Below are positions 38,041-49,548 of a DNA stretch of 64,000 nt, piece by piece; the first letter of the stretch is position 1; each line of letters starts with the position of its first letter. The notes below the pieces were generated by a model. The model did no database searches and had not been told where the DNA came from. It saw nothing but the letters and a program-made list of their open reading frames with translations. The position numbers and the translations under genes were made by a program. This DNA comes from Glebionis coronaria (taxonomy: Eukaryota; Streptophyta; Magnoliopsida; Asterales; Asteraceae): contig CM046877.1 of NCBI GenBank assembly GCA_025667525.1, positions 265,085,706 through 265,149,705 of the forward strand, given 5' to 3'.

Positions 38041-38052
38041 GCTCTGATACCA
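38041..38052 (-). other. Primer binding site of copia element H
   Basis: Minus-strand TGGTATCAGAGC lies two bases after the LTR end GGATCAACA. Initiator tRNA-Met type, as usual for plant copia elements. Confidence 0.85.
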
Positions 38053-38054
38053 CT

Positions 38055-38214
38055 TGTTGATCCATTTGATTAGATCTATATTCTATTAAGAATTAGTATA
38101 GTAGATTGTAATCAAACTAAAACACTTTGAGAACTCTTACTCAACTAAATAAGTTATGCGGAATCTAACTTATAAAGCACAGAAGAACAGAATTACTTTT
38201 AACTATTTGATTCT
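38055..38214 (-). repeat. H 5' LTR, inner 160 bp
   Basis: The LTR end GGATCAACA is next to the primer site. The rest is cut off by the start of C at 38215. Confidence 0.7.
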
Positions 38215-38216
38215 TG

Positions 38217-38236
38217 ATAGGTGTGAAAACACCCAT
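38217..38236 (+). other. Terminal hairpin of C
   Basis: Arms ATAGGTGT and ACACCCAT (seven of eight pairs) enclose the loop GAAA. Compared with B, one A-T pair has become G-C and one pair is lost. Confidence 0.8.
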
Positions 38237-38652
38237 CCTTTTACCACTTAATTATAATAATAACCAAGCCAAAACGTGTATTTTATGTCGTAAACGTCGG
38301 AATTATGCGTGGTTTGTGTTTTTGTTGTGATTTAGGACCAAAATGTGAAAAGGGAAGAAAACACGGGCTTTCACGGGCTTTTATCGAAGAAAAAGACAAA
38401 AGACGAAGTCAAAAGATCAAGAGTGCAAAAAGAACGGAAGTCCAGGACCTATTCTGAAGATTTATCGAAGAAAAAGTCTAAAGACGGAAGTTTAATGAAG
38501 TCGAAGAACCAAGTCTAATTAAAAAAAGAAGATTATAAGACGATTTCAATTTATATCGACAAATCCCGAGACGACGTCGAGAAAGACAAAGAATTTAAAT
38601 CGAGTCGAGACAAGAAGAACGAATGAAGAAAGCATCAACATTTTACTCCTCC

Positions 38653-38683
38653 TATAAATACTCTCCTAATGTGTCATTAGGAG
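38653..38683 (+). promoter_or_regulatory. C LTR TATA box with adjoining palindrome
   Basis: TATAAATAC at 38653-38661, then CTCCTAATG (38663-38671), loop TGT and CATTAGGAG (38675-38683). The same arrangement as in B, about 440 bases from the LTR start in both. Confidence 0.75.
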
Positions 38684-39194
38684 GTGGTTAGTCATTTTAG
38701 GAGTAGATTAGTTTTAGGAGTAGGAGTAGTGTAATATACTTTCTCTCTCTAGCTTTTCTTAATATTTTTCAAGCTTTTTCATCAATCTTGTAATTTGAAT
38801 CTTTTATCATCTTAATTTCAAGATTTTCAATTAATCATTCTCATTCTACTTTTCTTTATTTTTAATCTTGTTTTGATTTTGATAATCATTTAGTTTATTT
38901 AATCATGTTCTTGTTTGATTGATGTTTTTGATTGCTTGTGCTTATTGGTTTTTATGTGTTTGATTTTTATAGCTTATAGTGTTTTAGTGCTTATTGTGTT
39001 AATTTTATTATTTTTAATTAAGTGCTTATTAGTTAATTTTTATAAAAAGTTGTTTTTAAATATTTTTATTATTTAGTCTTTTTAAAAGTTTTTAAATTTT
39101 GGCTTATTAGCTTTTTCTTAAAATTGAATTGGTTAAGTTTTTAGATAAGTGCTTATTAGATTCTAGCTTATTTTCATTTTGGTCATTTTTAATT

Positions 39195-39430
39195 ATTCTG
39201 AACTAGTAAACCCCAATATTTCGGATAGGCTTCAAAAGTGAATTCCGGATCGTGTCCTTGATACATTTCATGGATAAGAATTATATAATGCATTCCGGAT
39301 AAAAGATAAAAACTACTTCCCGGATAAGGTTGCAATCTATATTCCGTATAACCAAAAGAAGAGATTCCGTATAAGCCAAATGAAAGTCAATATTCCGTAT
39401 AAGATTTGACAAGCAGATTCCGTATAACAA
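39195..39430 (+). repeat. Interspersed TTCCGKATAA word array in C's LTR
   Basis: About nine copies of ATTCCGTATAA/ATTCCGGATAA-like words at intervals of roughly 20-35 bases, just upstream of the TTTCCCGCC that B's LTR also has. Position matches B's array, but copy number and word differ. Confidence 0.75.
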
Positions 39431-40030
39431 AAAGAGTGACATGCTAGCTTGGATGCTAGCTTGCATCGTTTCCCGCCTTTTTGAGTAGCCTGGCTGCGTG
39501 CTTAAGCAGCCTGCCTGCCTGCTTATTTATTAATTAATATTGTTCCGTAATCGTTTAGTTTAATCTGAAAGCTGTTCCGATTTTAATTTTGAAAGTTACG
39601 TATTTTTAGTTGAATCTTTCGTCTAATTTTAAAATTAATATTTTTTCGTAAAGTTCAAGTTTTATCTTTTATTTAGTACCCGCTTTAGGTTTTGCCTCGT
39701 TTAGCTTTAAAGTACCATCTTAGTTTTATTCTCTCCTTTTTCATTAAGTAAACTTTATTTTCGATTCGATAGTTAATTTGTCTTTTAATTTTATTTTTAT
39801 TAATTGTTTCGTGTTAAATTAACGTTTTATTATTTATATTGTTTTGTTTTTATTAGTTAATTGCTTTTAGCTTATTGTTATTATTTTGCGCATTTACCCT
39901 TTAAGTAGAATAGATAACCAAACCTTCTTTTTGTTAACCAAAAACGACTGAGTCACACTTTTGACCAATAGTCAATTCAAATTGAATCGAGAGAACAAAT
40001 TTTCATACTTGGCAAATACCTAGTATTAAA

Positions 40031-40046
40031 TGGCGCCGCTGCCGGC
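40031..40046 (+). other. Primer binding site of element C (tRNA-Asp type)
   Basis: TGGCGCCGCTGCCGGC, identical to B's 16-mer, lies two bases after the LTR end TATTA. Confidence 0.85.
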
Positions 40047-40874
40047 ACTTTTCGTGAAGATTAACGGTTTTTTGTGAGAGACGCGTCGGATTTTGGGATC
40101 CGTTCACTTTTGAACAGATTGTAGGAAAAATACGACCTTCTAGGAAAAAGGCGTAAAAGCTGAAAGTATTAAGTGATGATTTAGGAAAATCAAACACTAA
40201 TGACCTAATTAAGTTCGTTTCCCAAGGAGGTATATGTGTGTGACTAAAATGCAATGGTATTTGATATTAATATTTGAAAGAAGGGGATTAGAAAATAGAA
40301 TGACGAAGACGTGAAAATTATTACTACGACGACTGTTTAAAACCGTAAAAAGAGCTAATATAAAAATTAATTCTAAAAATTCCCAAAAAATTACCAAAAA
40401 TCAAATTATATAAACTAAGAGTTTATAAATGATCAAAACTTTTTCAAACCTTTTCATTAATTAAATATTAACTTTTAAATGCTAATTAAAGCCCTAAAAA
40501 TCAAAATAATTATTAAAAATCCCAAATAAAGATTTTGCACTTTGTAAACCTCTAAAATGACCAAAAAGACTAAAAAATATTTTTGTAAATTTTTAAACTA
40601 ATTAAAACTATTTAAAATGATTAAAAACTATTAAAAACTTAAAATAATTCTAGAAATTATAAAAATGATGATAAAATTAATCTAAGAGTTGCAAAAATCC
40701 TATTTTAATGTATTAAACCTAAGAAAAATATAAAAAGTGTAAAAATGTGAAATTTGAAATTTAATAATAAAATAATATTAAAATAATATTCAAAATCCAA
40801 AAATTATAAAAAAATTCTAAAAATGAAAGTGAAATTACCAGAAAATGAAAGTGAAATTACCAAATTACCCCTAG

Positions 40875-41069
40875 TGGGCCCCCAAATAGGCTAAAAAACC
40901 AAAACAGTCATGGGCCCAAAAAGTCAAACTTGGCCCAAATGACCTGAAAAAGCCCTATCTGACTCAAAATTCAATTCTAAACACAAAAGTCTGAAGGCCC
41001 AAAAGCTGGTTTTGAGCTTATCACAGCTTAAATAGTCAACAGCTTATTATTATTGGGCCAATAAGCCCA
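40875..41069. promoter_or_regulatory. Cluster of TGGGCY (site II) boxes in D's LTR
   Basis: TGGGCC or its complement at 40875, 40911 (palindromic TGGGCCCA), 40932, 40996 and 41054, and TGGGCT (complement) at 41064. They lie downstream of D's TATA box, unlike in G. The role is inferred. Confidence 0.45.
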
Positions 41070-42880
41070 TTAAGCAATAAGCCAATGCCATAAGCTCTGT
41101 TAAACACACAACCTTCTTTCGAGATGCCTAAGAGATCTGTGAAAAGAAATTTTGAAAAAGCACATTCAATAAGCCAGAAATAAGCAAAGAAGAATTTCAC
41201 TAAAAGACAAAATAGTCGGGTTAGTGTTCTAGGCTGTTTCAAAAGCTGATTCTTTTTGCAAAAGCTCACAAATAGCTTAACTAAGAATAATCAATCATAA
41301 AAATCACAAAAAGCCAAGTAGAATAAGCTGTAAGAGCAAATAAGCTGGCTGAAAAAGCCAAATAAGCTAGTTTTCTAGCAAAAGCTTAACCAAATGACTT
41401 GTAACCTTCCAGATTTGATATTAAGCTGAGAAAAATGACACGTATTAGAAAAACCAAGTTGTTGCATGTACCAATAAGCAGTTCTCAAAAATAAGCCATA
41501 ATGTGCTTATTTGACCAAAAGTCAAAGTCTTCCAAATTTCACCAAATGTTCAGGAATTGTTTGTAAGCTTGTTATATGCAACTTTTGTGAAGAGCTCAAG
41601 GTGGAGTCCTTGTGAATCAAGTGGTCAGTTGACCAAATGATGGCAGATTTTGGCAAATAAGGCTTAATAAGCCAGTTAGCTTATAAGCCAGCAATAAGGC
41701 ACACCAAATAGCAAGAAGCACTCACAAGCATCACAATAACAAGTTCCAAGCAGTTAAACAACAAGGCATACACTAGAATAACAAATGCAAGTCCAAAATG
41801 AGGTGGTCGCTTTGCTGATGCAAATGACCACTTCAGCCAACTTTGATAAGCTCTAGCACCCACAATAAGCCACCAAATTCAACAAACAGATAATGCACAA
41901 ATAGCTTATCACCTAAACTCTTCCCAAACCAGATTTCAGACCTTGAATCCAACAAACAAAGATTTTATTGGATCTGATGTGTTTGACCAATTTCAAACCC
42001 CTTTTTTTCAGATTTTTCCAAAACTTGAAATCCTTTTTTCCAAACCTTTTGAAACTTAACCAGTGACTAAAAATTGTTGCATATGACTTGTTTAGACTCC
42101 CCAAACCCTAAGAACCAAGGGCACAAGGCCACAAGTCCTTATAATCTAATAATCCCAAACAGCCTTGTTTTAGTACTTTTTCAAACAAACTTCTTATTTC
42201 TACAAACAACCTACTGATTTTATGGTTTAAATACATCAACTAGGTGATAACTAACAGATACCAACAATAAAACACAAAGCACAAACACAAAATCAACAAA
42301 TCAAATGGCAAAGTATAAATCAGACAATAACATGGATTTTTTTAGAGGAAACTTAACAAGAGGTTATACCTATCCCCCACAACTTCTTAGAGGGATCAAC
42401 AATGCTCCTTGGACCTTGTTCAACAGCTAGAACAAGACCTAGGTACTTGAACAAACGAGATGATATGTGCCTTGGTTGATGGTTCAAAGCGAAACCTTAA
42501 GGGCTTTATGTCTTCAACACAAACAGCAAACAACCTATCCAAAGGTTGATAAACCTTCACTAGCTTGGTATCAACAAGCTTGCAAGGGCTTATAGCTTTT
42601 GGATAAGGGTTAGTACAAGTAAATAAGCAAAACAGATGACTGATTTCAAGGTTATTTCAACTTTGAAATCCTTACCAAACATAAACGTACTTAAACCACA
42701 AGATCTAAGAACACTTATAACATCAAATGGAACTCAGAATTACCCTTACACAACACCAACTTTCAAAAACATAAAAAGGAATTACAATTTTCTTCAAATA
42801 CCAACTTTTATAAATTTTAAAAAGGAATTACAATGTTTAAAGAGTAAAACTTGAACAAAGCTCTCTCACATGTTGAGGAG

Positions 42881-42890
42881 TCCTTATATA
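42881..42890 (-). promoter_or_regulatory. D LTR TATA box
   Basis: Minus-strand TATATAAGGA, about 1055 bases into the LTR. The best core-promoter candidate in this LTR. Confidence 0.55.
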
Positions 42891-43915
42891 GGCCACAAGG
42901 GCTGAGATTACAAGTGAAAACCCTAGCTATGAAGTCCCTAAAATGCCCTTGAAATCTTCTAGACGCATTTGTTGTTTGAGTTGTCCAAATTCATCCTGGC
43001 TGTTCATTTTAGCTTTGTAACCAATAAATGAGTGTGGGCTGTTGATTTGGTCACGTATCATTCCTTGTAGAGGAAGTTGGATCATGATTGGTTGACGTGT
43101 GAATGGGTGGGGTCCTTTGGTGAGTGGAGATTGGGGTTTTGAGTGTGGGATGGGTTTTAGGGTGTGTGAATCAAACGTGTGGCAGGGTAATTGTAATTTA
43201 CCCCTTGGTTTAAGTGAGATGGTAACTGGGGGTGAAAGGTGAACAGTAATACCTTTGATCCGTTTTTTGTGGAGTTGCAAAGTGTTAGGCGCAATTTCTC
43301 ATTTGAAAGTTTCATATGCACATGTTTGGCCCTTGTGTTTTGGTAAACATGGTAAAACGTGTTTTTCAGCCACCAAACTCAATTCCCTTTGTTATTAAAC
43401 TTTCTGATTTCACACTTTTGCCCCAAAACTTTGGCAAAAGTATTTCAAGGGTTGTTTTTGCCGTCGTTGAATATTTGAAGGACTGAACTTGGACATTTTT
43501 AATCTTCAAAGCTCTTTATTGTATCTTTGACTTCATGAGGGACCATTATTGACAATTTAGAATTGATGAGGGACTAAACATGCCAATTCTTTAAAGTTGA
43601 AGGACCTTTTTGTAATTTTGACAAACTTAAGGGACCAAACTTGTAATTATGAATATACAAGGGTTTTAAGTGTCATTTCTTCATAAAATGAGGATCAATC
43701 TTGTACATCTTCAAGTCTTCAAGGGTTTTTCTTGGATAAATCATGAACTAGGGCCCGGTTCTTTGTACGGCTTCGTTTCTCGTGTCCGTTTTTCTTGTTT
43801 CTTGTGATCTTTTGTCTTTTTCACGATATCCATACCTAAGACACACAAGTAAACAAATACAAGCATATATATGGTATATTAATGACATTTTATACATTTA
43901 GAGCCCGAAAAGAAC

Positions 43916-43945
43916 GATGAGATCATGTATAAATGCCATCTCATC
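43916..43945 (-). other. Terminal hairpin of D's 3' LTR
   Basis: Arms GATGAGAT (43916-43923) and ATCTCATC (43938-43945), perfect 8 bp, with a 14-base loop. One base inside the LTR and adjacent to the polypurine tract, as in B. Confidence 0.8.
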
Positions 43946-43946
43946 A

Positions 43947-43959
43947 CTCCCCCATACTA
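43947..43959 (-). other. Polypurine tract of element D
   Basis: Sense AGTATGGGGGAG directly before TGATGAG. Box copies recur at 45694-45703 (weaker) and 45749-45758. Confidence 0.8.
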
Positions 43960-46117
43960 AGCCATTGTCGTGCCCTCACGCAATTCTAGAATAAACTATC
44001 TAAGTATCACCAAAATTCAATTTTATTATCCTTTATTGAAAAGTAAAAGACTTGAAACAATACTACGAAGATGTGTAAAGACATAATGTATGATTTTCAT
44101 CACGATTGTGACTTTTAGGGTCAAAGAATAGAAACAAGTAAATGTCCAATAGAGTAAATTTCGTCATCCTTGATTGTCATACATTCCATGCTAAGTGCAA
44201 AAACGAGATCATTGTTGGTACAAGTCACAATGCTAACACTACTCATACGTCCAAATTGTGTAATAATTTTTCTCCCCGCAATCCTAGTTATTATAAAAGG
44301 AAATGGGTTTCTAGAATTTTTTAACTATTTGTCATGGATCACAAGTGATTCATATTGACTTATTTGAGTATTTATTAGTCCGAAAGTAAAGTAGCACGAT
44401 TTAATCGATAGTTAGCCGAAGGACAAAATCTTTTAAAACGGCTTCTCGTGTATCTCCTTAAGTTCATATCTTGGCATAACTCGTTTCACGATTTGAGACC
44501 TTTCTTGGACCGATATTTGGCATGTACTTCATATTTCAAATCTTGGGAAGGCGTTCTTGAAATTATGGTCTTCTCTTCATATTTTGGAATTTCTTCACTT
44601 GACGTTTTTGAGAGATTCTTCATACTTGGACCACGACTTCATCATTTTTCTTCAATCTTTATTTTGGATTTTGATATACAAAGATCCGCCTCCTTTTAGG
44701 ACTTGAATATATTTATCCTCATACCTTGTAAGGGTCTTTTTGGATAGACTTTCTCCATGATATTTAGGGGAGTAATTGCTTTTCGTCGTGTGTCTCGATC
44801 ATTCATATTGATTTTGGAATAATGATACTTCACATCATCTTGGATCTTTAGTAACAAAATAGAGTTCCTCATGCCTTGTTAGGAACTTTTTGGATCTTCA
44901 CCAATCTTCGCATCCCGCTTCAATAAGTTATGCCTTGGCTATGAACTCTATTCAACCCCGAGCAACTTTTAAACGATCTTGTGCTAGAAGCTAAGTAACC
45001 TTTCAAATCGTACGACCTTACTTATTGCAATTATTTTTATTCCTAATGCATTGATCTTATGGGAGAAGAAGCCACAATTAAATATATATGAGTTTTTTAA
45101 AGAACATTTTCATGTTCTACGTTTAGCATGATCACTTGTCTAACTCTATCATCTCTCGTTCTTCACTATTTAAAGACCTCTAATTAAAGAGACTTGTGAA
45201 TACTTAGCCATGCAAGTCAAAATTAAGCCAAATTTGGATTAGCTTTCATTAAGACTATATCAAATCAAAGTTTTGGGTTTTCAAGCCACCTATAGGATCA
45301 TGCACTTTCTTGGACTTTTTCAAGTTTAGAGAATGCATTTTATAGTTCCCTTGATAAGTGACTTTCTAGGATCAATTATAGGAACTTGCGAAAAGTTCTT
45401 GTTCTTAACCCGAATGAGCTAAGACTTTCGCGTTTTAAAGTTCCCTATATAAAAGTATAGAAAAACTCAAATTGAGCGGGTTAAGGAATGTAAAGGGCTC
45501 CAAATGCCCATCAAGTCAAAAATTAGCTCTTATTCTACCCATCGGAAAATATACATTCGTGTCTTAAAAACACTTATTAAAACTAAGAAAAATTTTAAAA
45601 TTTGGCCATTTTTAGCCTTATTAGCAACAACATAAAACAAAACATTGAAAGTTGGAACACGTGAGGGCGTAGCAAAGCAAGTATCTATTCACTCCTTCAT
45701 ACTAAAATTAAACATTGTCCTCAATGTTTCGAGTCTAAAGGTGGAGCACCCCCATACTAGAGACGAAGAGTCGAATGCTTAGGATCTAGCATGGAAAGGG
45801 TGATCAACAATATATCTAAAGCCGTTTATTAATTATGCTAAAAGATAATTGTTAGAAGAATAAAGCATATGTCATGGATTCGTGAGAAACTTCTTCAAGC
45901 AAACGATGGAGGCTCACGTAAACGAACACGAGAGTCTTCAATCGTAGTGATGATGATGATCTAGATAACACAATCACAAACAACCACGAGACAACGAGTT
46001 GGAAGGGCACAAATCCCCTCTTATTATTTATTAGAAAGCATAAAAATATAAGCATGGGATCTCCCCCACGAGGCACCTCATTTTTGATTACCGAGTCATG
46101 AGCTCGAATCGATCCCC
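43960..46117 (-). other. D spacer between pol and 3' LTR, non-coding
   Basis: Homologous to 11208-13245 of B, with the same conserved tracts, the duplicated TTAAAGTTCCC block (about 45290-45450), the foldable element (45388-45431) and extra polypurine-like boxes. No env-like ORF. Confidence 0.7.
45388..45431 (-). ncRNA. 44-nt foldable RNA element in D spacer
   Basis: The same fold as B 12504-12547. Outer arms GCGAAAGT/ACTTTTCGC are unchanged. The inner stem CTTAGCTC/GGGTTAAG keeps pairing through G-U, and the loop is ATTC instead of TTAC. Confidence 0.5.
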
Positions 46118-46195
46118 TCAATGCTTATTATCATTGGGGAAGGTGACTTGGTCGAGGTCATCCAATGAAGGAACTTCCTCACCAAAGTAGTGCTT
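46118..46195 (-). pseudogene. D pol last codons after a deletion
   Basis: Reads KHYFGEEVPSLDD and on to a TGA at 46120-46118, the counterpart of B's pol end. It follows directly on the integrase core in another frame; the roughly 150-codon integrase C-terminal domain seen in B is missing between them. Confidence 0.75.
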
Positions 46196-46832
46196 AAGCC
46201 TTGGTCGACCTCTCTAAAATTCTCTTCAAAGCTCGGTTCGAAACCTCGACTTTCCCACTCGTTTGCGGGTGATAAGCCGTAGAAAGATGATGAGTAAATC
46301 CATATTTCTTTAAGACCTTCTCGAATTGGTCATTACAAAAATGGGTTCCACGATCGCTAATAATAGCACGAGGGGTTTCGAACCGAGAGAATAGTTGCTT
46401 CGAAAATTTCACTACCACACGAGCATCATTCGTAGGTAAAGCCTTAGCTTCCACCCACTTAGAAAGGTAGTCGACGGCGACGAGGATATACTTGTTACCA
46501 TGAGACGATGGGAACGGCCCCATAAAGTCTATGCCCCAAATGTCGAAAATCTCACACACTTGAATTATGTTTTGCGGCATTTCATCACGTTGAGACGATT
46601 TTCCTTGACGTTGGCACGAATCACACGACTTCACAAGTGCGTGTGCATCACGATAGATAGAAGGCCAAAAGAAGCCGGCATCGAACACTTTCTTAGCCGT
46701 GAGATTAGCACCGTGGTGACCACCCGTGGGTCCCTCGTGACAAGCTCTAAGGATGTTAGAAGCATCGCACCGAAAACACAACGTCGAACGAGTTGATTCG
46801 CACAAACCCAAAAGAGATAAGGGTCGTCCCAA
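46194..46832 (-). pseudogene. D integrase zinc domain and catalytic core
   Basis: Zinc domain ([10 protein letters not shown]...CDSCQRQG) and core with [15 protein letters not shown] (glycine kept, unlike B) and a glutamate in GKVEVSNR. The frame enters by a shift from the RNase H piece at about 46750-46830 and ends [12 protein letters not shown] at a TAA caused by the deletion. Core residues are present, but the DNA-binding C-terminus is gone, so integration activity is unlikely. Confidence 0.85.
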
Positions 46833-48016
46833 AAATAGAACTTGACGTCACGAAATAATTTTCGCTTTTGTTGTTTCGTCATACCCTTGATTATGAAATT
46901 GCCCGCATGGTAGTTTGCAATGTCGGCAAACCATGGGGTGGTGTCTTTAGAATTCACTACACCGAGAGTCTCGAGAGGAAATGTTTCGGTGATTTCCTTG
47001 TTCTCGAAAACATCTTTGTGAGGATCTTCTAGACGAGAGAGATGATCGGTCGCTAGATTCTTGGCTCTTTTTTTGTCAAGCACGGTGACATCAAATTCTT
47101 GGAGGAGGATCATCCAACGAAGCAATCTCGGCTTAGCATCTTGCTTAGCTAAGTGATACTTGATAGCCGAATGGTCGGTATACACGGTACTTTTAGTTAA
47201 GACGAGATAAGGTCGGAATTTCTCAAAAGCATAGACCACGACAAGGAATTCCTTTTCCGTTGTGGTGTACTTTAATTGAGCCTCGGTCATCGTCTTACTA
47301 GCATAATGGATAGGACGGAAATGCTTTTCATAACGTTGCCCTAAGACGGACCCTATAGCATAATCACTTGCATCGCACATGATTTCAAAGGGTAATTCCC
47401 AATTAGGAGCAACAAGAATGGGAGCTTCGGTAAGTTTCCTTTTGAGAGTTTTGAAAGCTCTGACACAATCCTCATTGAAGTTAAAAGGAGCATCCTTCTC
47501 GAGAAGGTGTGTCATAGGTCGGGAGATTTTCGAAAAGTCTTTGATGAAACGACGATAAAAGCCCGCGTGCCCTAGGAAACTCCTAACTCCCTTAACGGTT
47601 TTGGGATGAGGTAACTTGGCGATGACGTCTACCTTAGATTTATCGACCTTAATCCCCTCTTTCAAGACCTTATGTCCTAAGATGATTCCTTGTTTACACA
47701 TAAAATGACATTTTTCCCAATTAAGCACAAGATTGGTTTCTTCACAACGTTTTAACATTTGCTCGAGATTAGATAAAAACAACGTGGACGAATTGCCAAA
47801 CATCGAAAAGTCATCCATAAACACTTCCATCGACTTCTCGATCATATCGTGAAAAATAGCCATCATACACCGTTGAAACGTACCTGGTGCATTACAAAGT
47901 CCGAAAGGCATCCTACGATAAGCAAACGTTCCATAAGGACACGTAAACGTAGTCTTCTCTTGATCACGAGGGTCGATAGGGATTTGAAAGTAACCGAAAA
48001 ACCATCCAAAAAGCAA
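46631..48016 (-). pseudogene. D reverse transcriptase (second part) and RNase H
   Basis: From [17 protein letters not shown] through [11 protein letters not shown] and the catalytic FMDD to the thumb ([14 protein letters not shown]), then RNase H with [12 protein letters not shown] and [10 protein letters not shown] frameshift at about 48000 separates it from the first RT part. Confidence 0.88.
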
Positions 48017-48351
48017 TAGAATTCATTTCCCACGAGTCGCTCCAACATTTGATCCATGAAGGGCAAAGGAAAGTGGTCCTTACGAGTGGCGTCATTTAAC
48101 TTTCGGTAGTAAATACACACCCTCCAACCGGTCACATAACGAGTGGGAATTAACTCGTTGTTTTCATTAGGCACAACGGTCATTCCTCCCTTTTTTGGGA
48201 CACAATGGATTGGGGTCACCCATGGGCTATCGGAGATAGGATAAATCATTCCCGCGTCAAGGAGTTTTAAGACTTCCTTTTTGATGACATCGTGAATTTT
48301 GGGGTTTACCCTTCTTTGACTTTGAATTGCGGGTTTGTAGTCCTCCTCCAT
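47863..48351 (-). pseudogene. D reverse transcriptase (first part)
   Basis: Reads RRVNPKIHDVIKKEV, then WRVCIYYRKLNDATRKDHF (consensus IDYR, here IYYR) and FYCFLDGFS, after which the frame shifts. Linked to the protease piece by another shift near 48415-48425. Confidence 0.88.
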
Positions 48352-49548
48352 TAAAATTTTGTGAGTACAAAATTTTGGGTCAATACCCTTAATGTCGGAA
48401 ATTTTCCACGTAATTGCCCTTTATGAGCTTTAAGAACTTTCAATAGCGCGGTTTTTTCATCATTAGCAAGACCTTTTGCAATAATAACCGGCAATTTGTC
48501 ATCACCTTCCAAGAATGCGTATTCACGGTGAGATGGAAGATCTTTCAATTCAAGGATAGGCGGTTCCTCGATTGAAGATTTTTGCTCAACACGCATAACT
48601 TCCATCGGCGGAAGAAATGGTGGAATAGAAGTATCATCACTAATAATCACCTCATCTTCATTGTCGATTTCATTTGAATTAAAATCGCCTCCTTGGAATG
48701 GAGTGAGATTTGGTGTAGAATTAGCAAGAATCGGATCCAAAATAGTGGGATTGCCACTTGACGAGCTATCGGAAAAACCTAACACTTCTTGTGAAAACTC
48801 ATCGCAAACCACATCAACTAAGTCGATGTGATTGATGGTAGCGATTGCATAAACATGAGAAGGTGTCGAGTTTTGAGTAGCGTTTATAGCAAGTTCCTCT
48901 TCGTTGAATCTCAAAGTAATAGTTCTTGCATGAACGTCGATAAGCGATCTCGAGGTGTCTAAAAATGGACGACCTAAAATTAGAGGAACTTGAGGATCCG
49001 CGGGGATGTCAACTACTATAAAATCTACGGGATAGTAGAACTTCCCCACTTTCACGAAAACATCCTCGGCTACTCCACATGCTAAAATCATAGAATGATC
49101 GCCCATCTCGATAGACATGTTCGAAGGAGTAAGAGCCGGAAGCGAAAGCGATTTCCAAATGGAAAATGGCATCAAATTAATGCTCGCACCAATATCGGAC
49201 AAGGCGAGCCATTCTTTCATATCTTGTATGTCACAAGGAATGAGAAACTTTCCGGGGTCACCAACTTTTTCCGGTATGCGGTTAAGATAAACCGAAGAAC
49301 AATTAGCAAGCTTTGAAAGCTTTTCCTTATCATTCATCATACTTTTAAAAGTGGAAGCGAAACGAGGCATATATAACAATGCGTTGGCTAAACTGACATC
49401 AAAATGAACTTGTTGAAACATTTTTATAAAAAGCTCGATTTGTTGTTTGTTACGTTCTTGCAATTTCTCTTTGTTTCGTCTCGAAGGGTAAGGTAAAGGT
49501 GGTGTAGGTTGGACATTAGGCAACGGCCTTGGAATCTCGGGTTCCATG
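48351..49548 (-). pseudogene. D gag/protease segment downstream of E
   Basis: It starts with a Pro-rich linker (PRPLPNVQPTPPLPYPSRR) immediately after the E insertion. It has the protease active site with DIGAS (LALSDIGASINLMPFS; B has DLGAS) and the long acidic linker before RT. It ends in a shifted frame at KAHKGQ.... The first Met shown by the frame is created by the CCATG target duplication and is not a real start. Confidence 0.88.

Larger units (their letters stand above)
35172..38214 (-). mobile_element. Element H: Ty1/copia remnant (LTR end, primer site, gag)
   Basis: On the minus strand: LTR 3' end (38214-38055, truncated by C), primer site (38052-38041), leader, and gag with the start of the gag-protease linker up to 35172, where G interrupts. 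Protease, integrase and RT are not in the window. It is the host of both insertion stacks and therefore probably the oldest layer here. Confidence 0.82.
38215..40197 (+). mobile_element. Element C: Athila-like 5' LTR with leader, truncated by D
   Basis: The LTR 38215-40028 (1814 bp) starts TGATAGGTGTG and ends CCTAGTATTA. The primer site TGGCGCCGCTGCCGGC is at 40031-40046, followed by a leader recognisable from B up to about 40115. Right of that nothing matches B before D begins at about 40198. C is a cousin of B in the opposite orientation: hairpin, palindrome, word array and LTR end are at equivalent places but the sequence has diverged strongly. Confidence 0.82.
40198..43946 (-). repeat. 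Element D 3' LTR (about 3.75 kb)
   Basis: It starts on the minus strand at 43946 with TGATGAGATGG (hairpin) directly after the polypurine tract. Minus-strand TATATAAGGA lies at 42890-42881. The downstream half is A-rich on the plus strand (40240-40860), then has a cluster of TGGGCY boxes (40875-41069) and more than ten AATAAGC words (about 41060-41870). No gene seen. The left edge is uncertain by some tens of bases. Confidence 0.75.
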
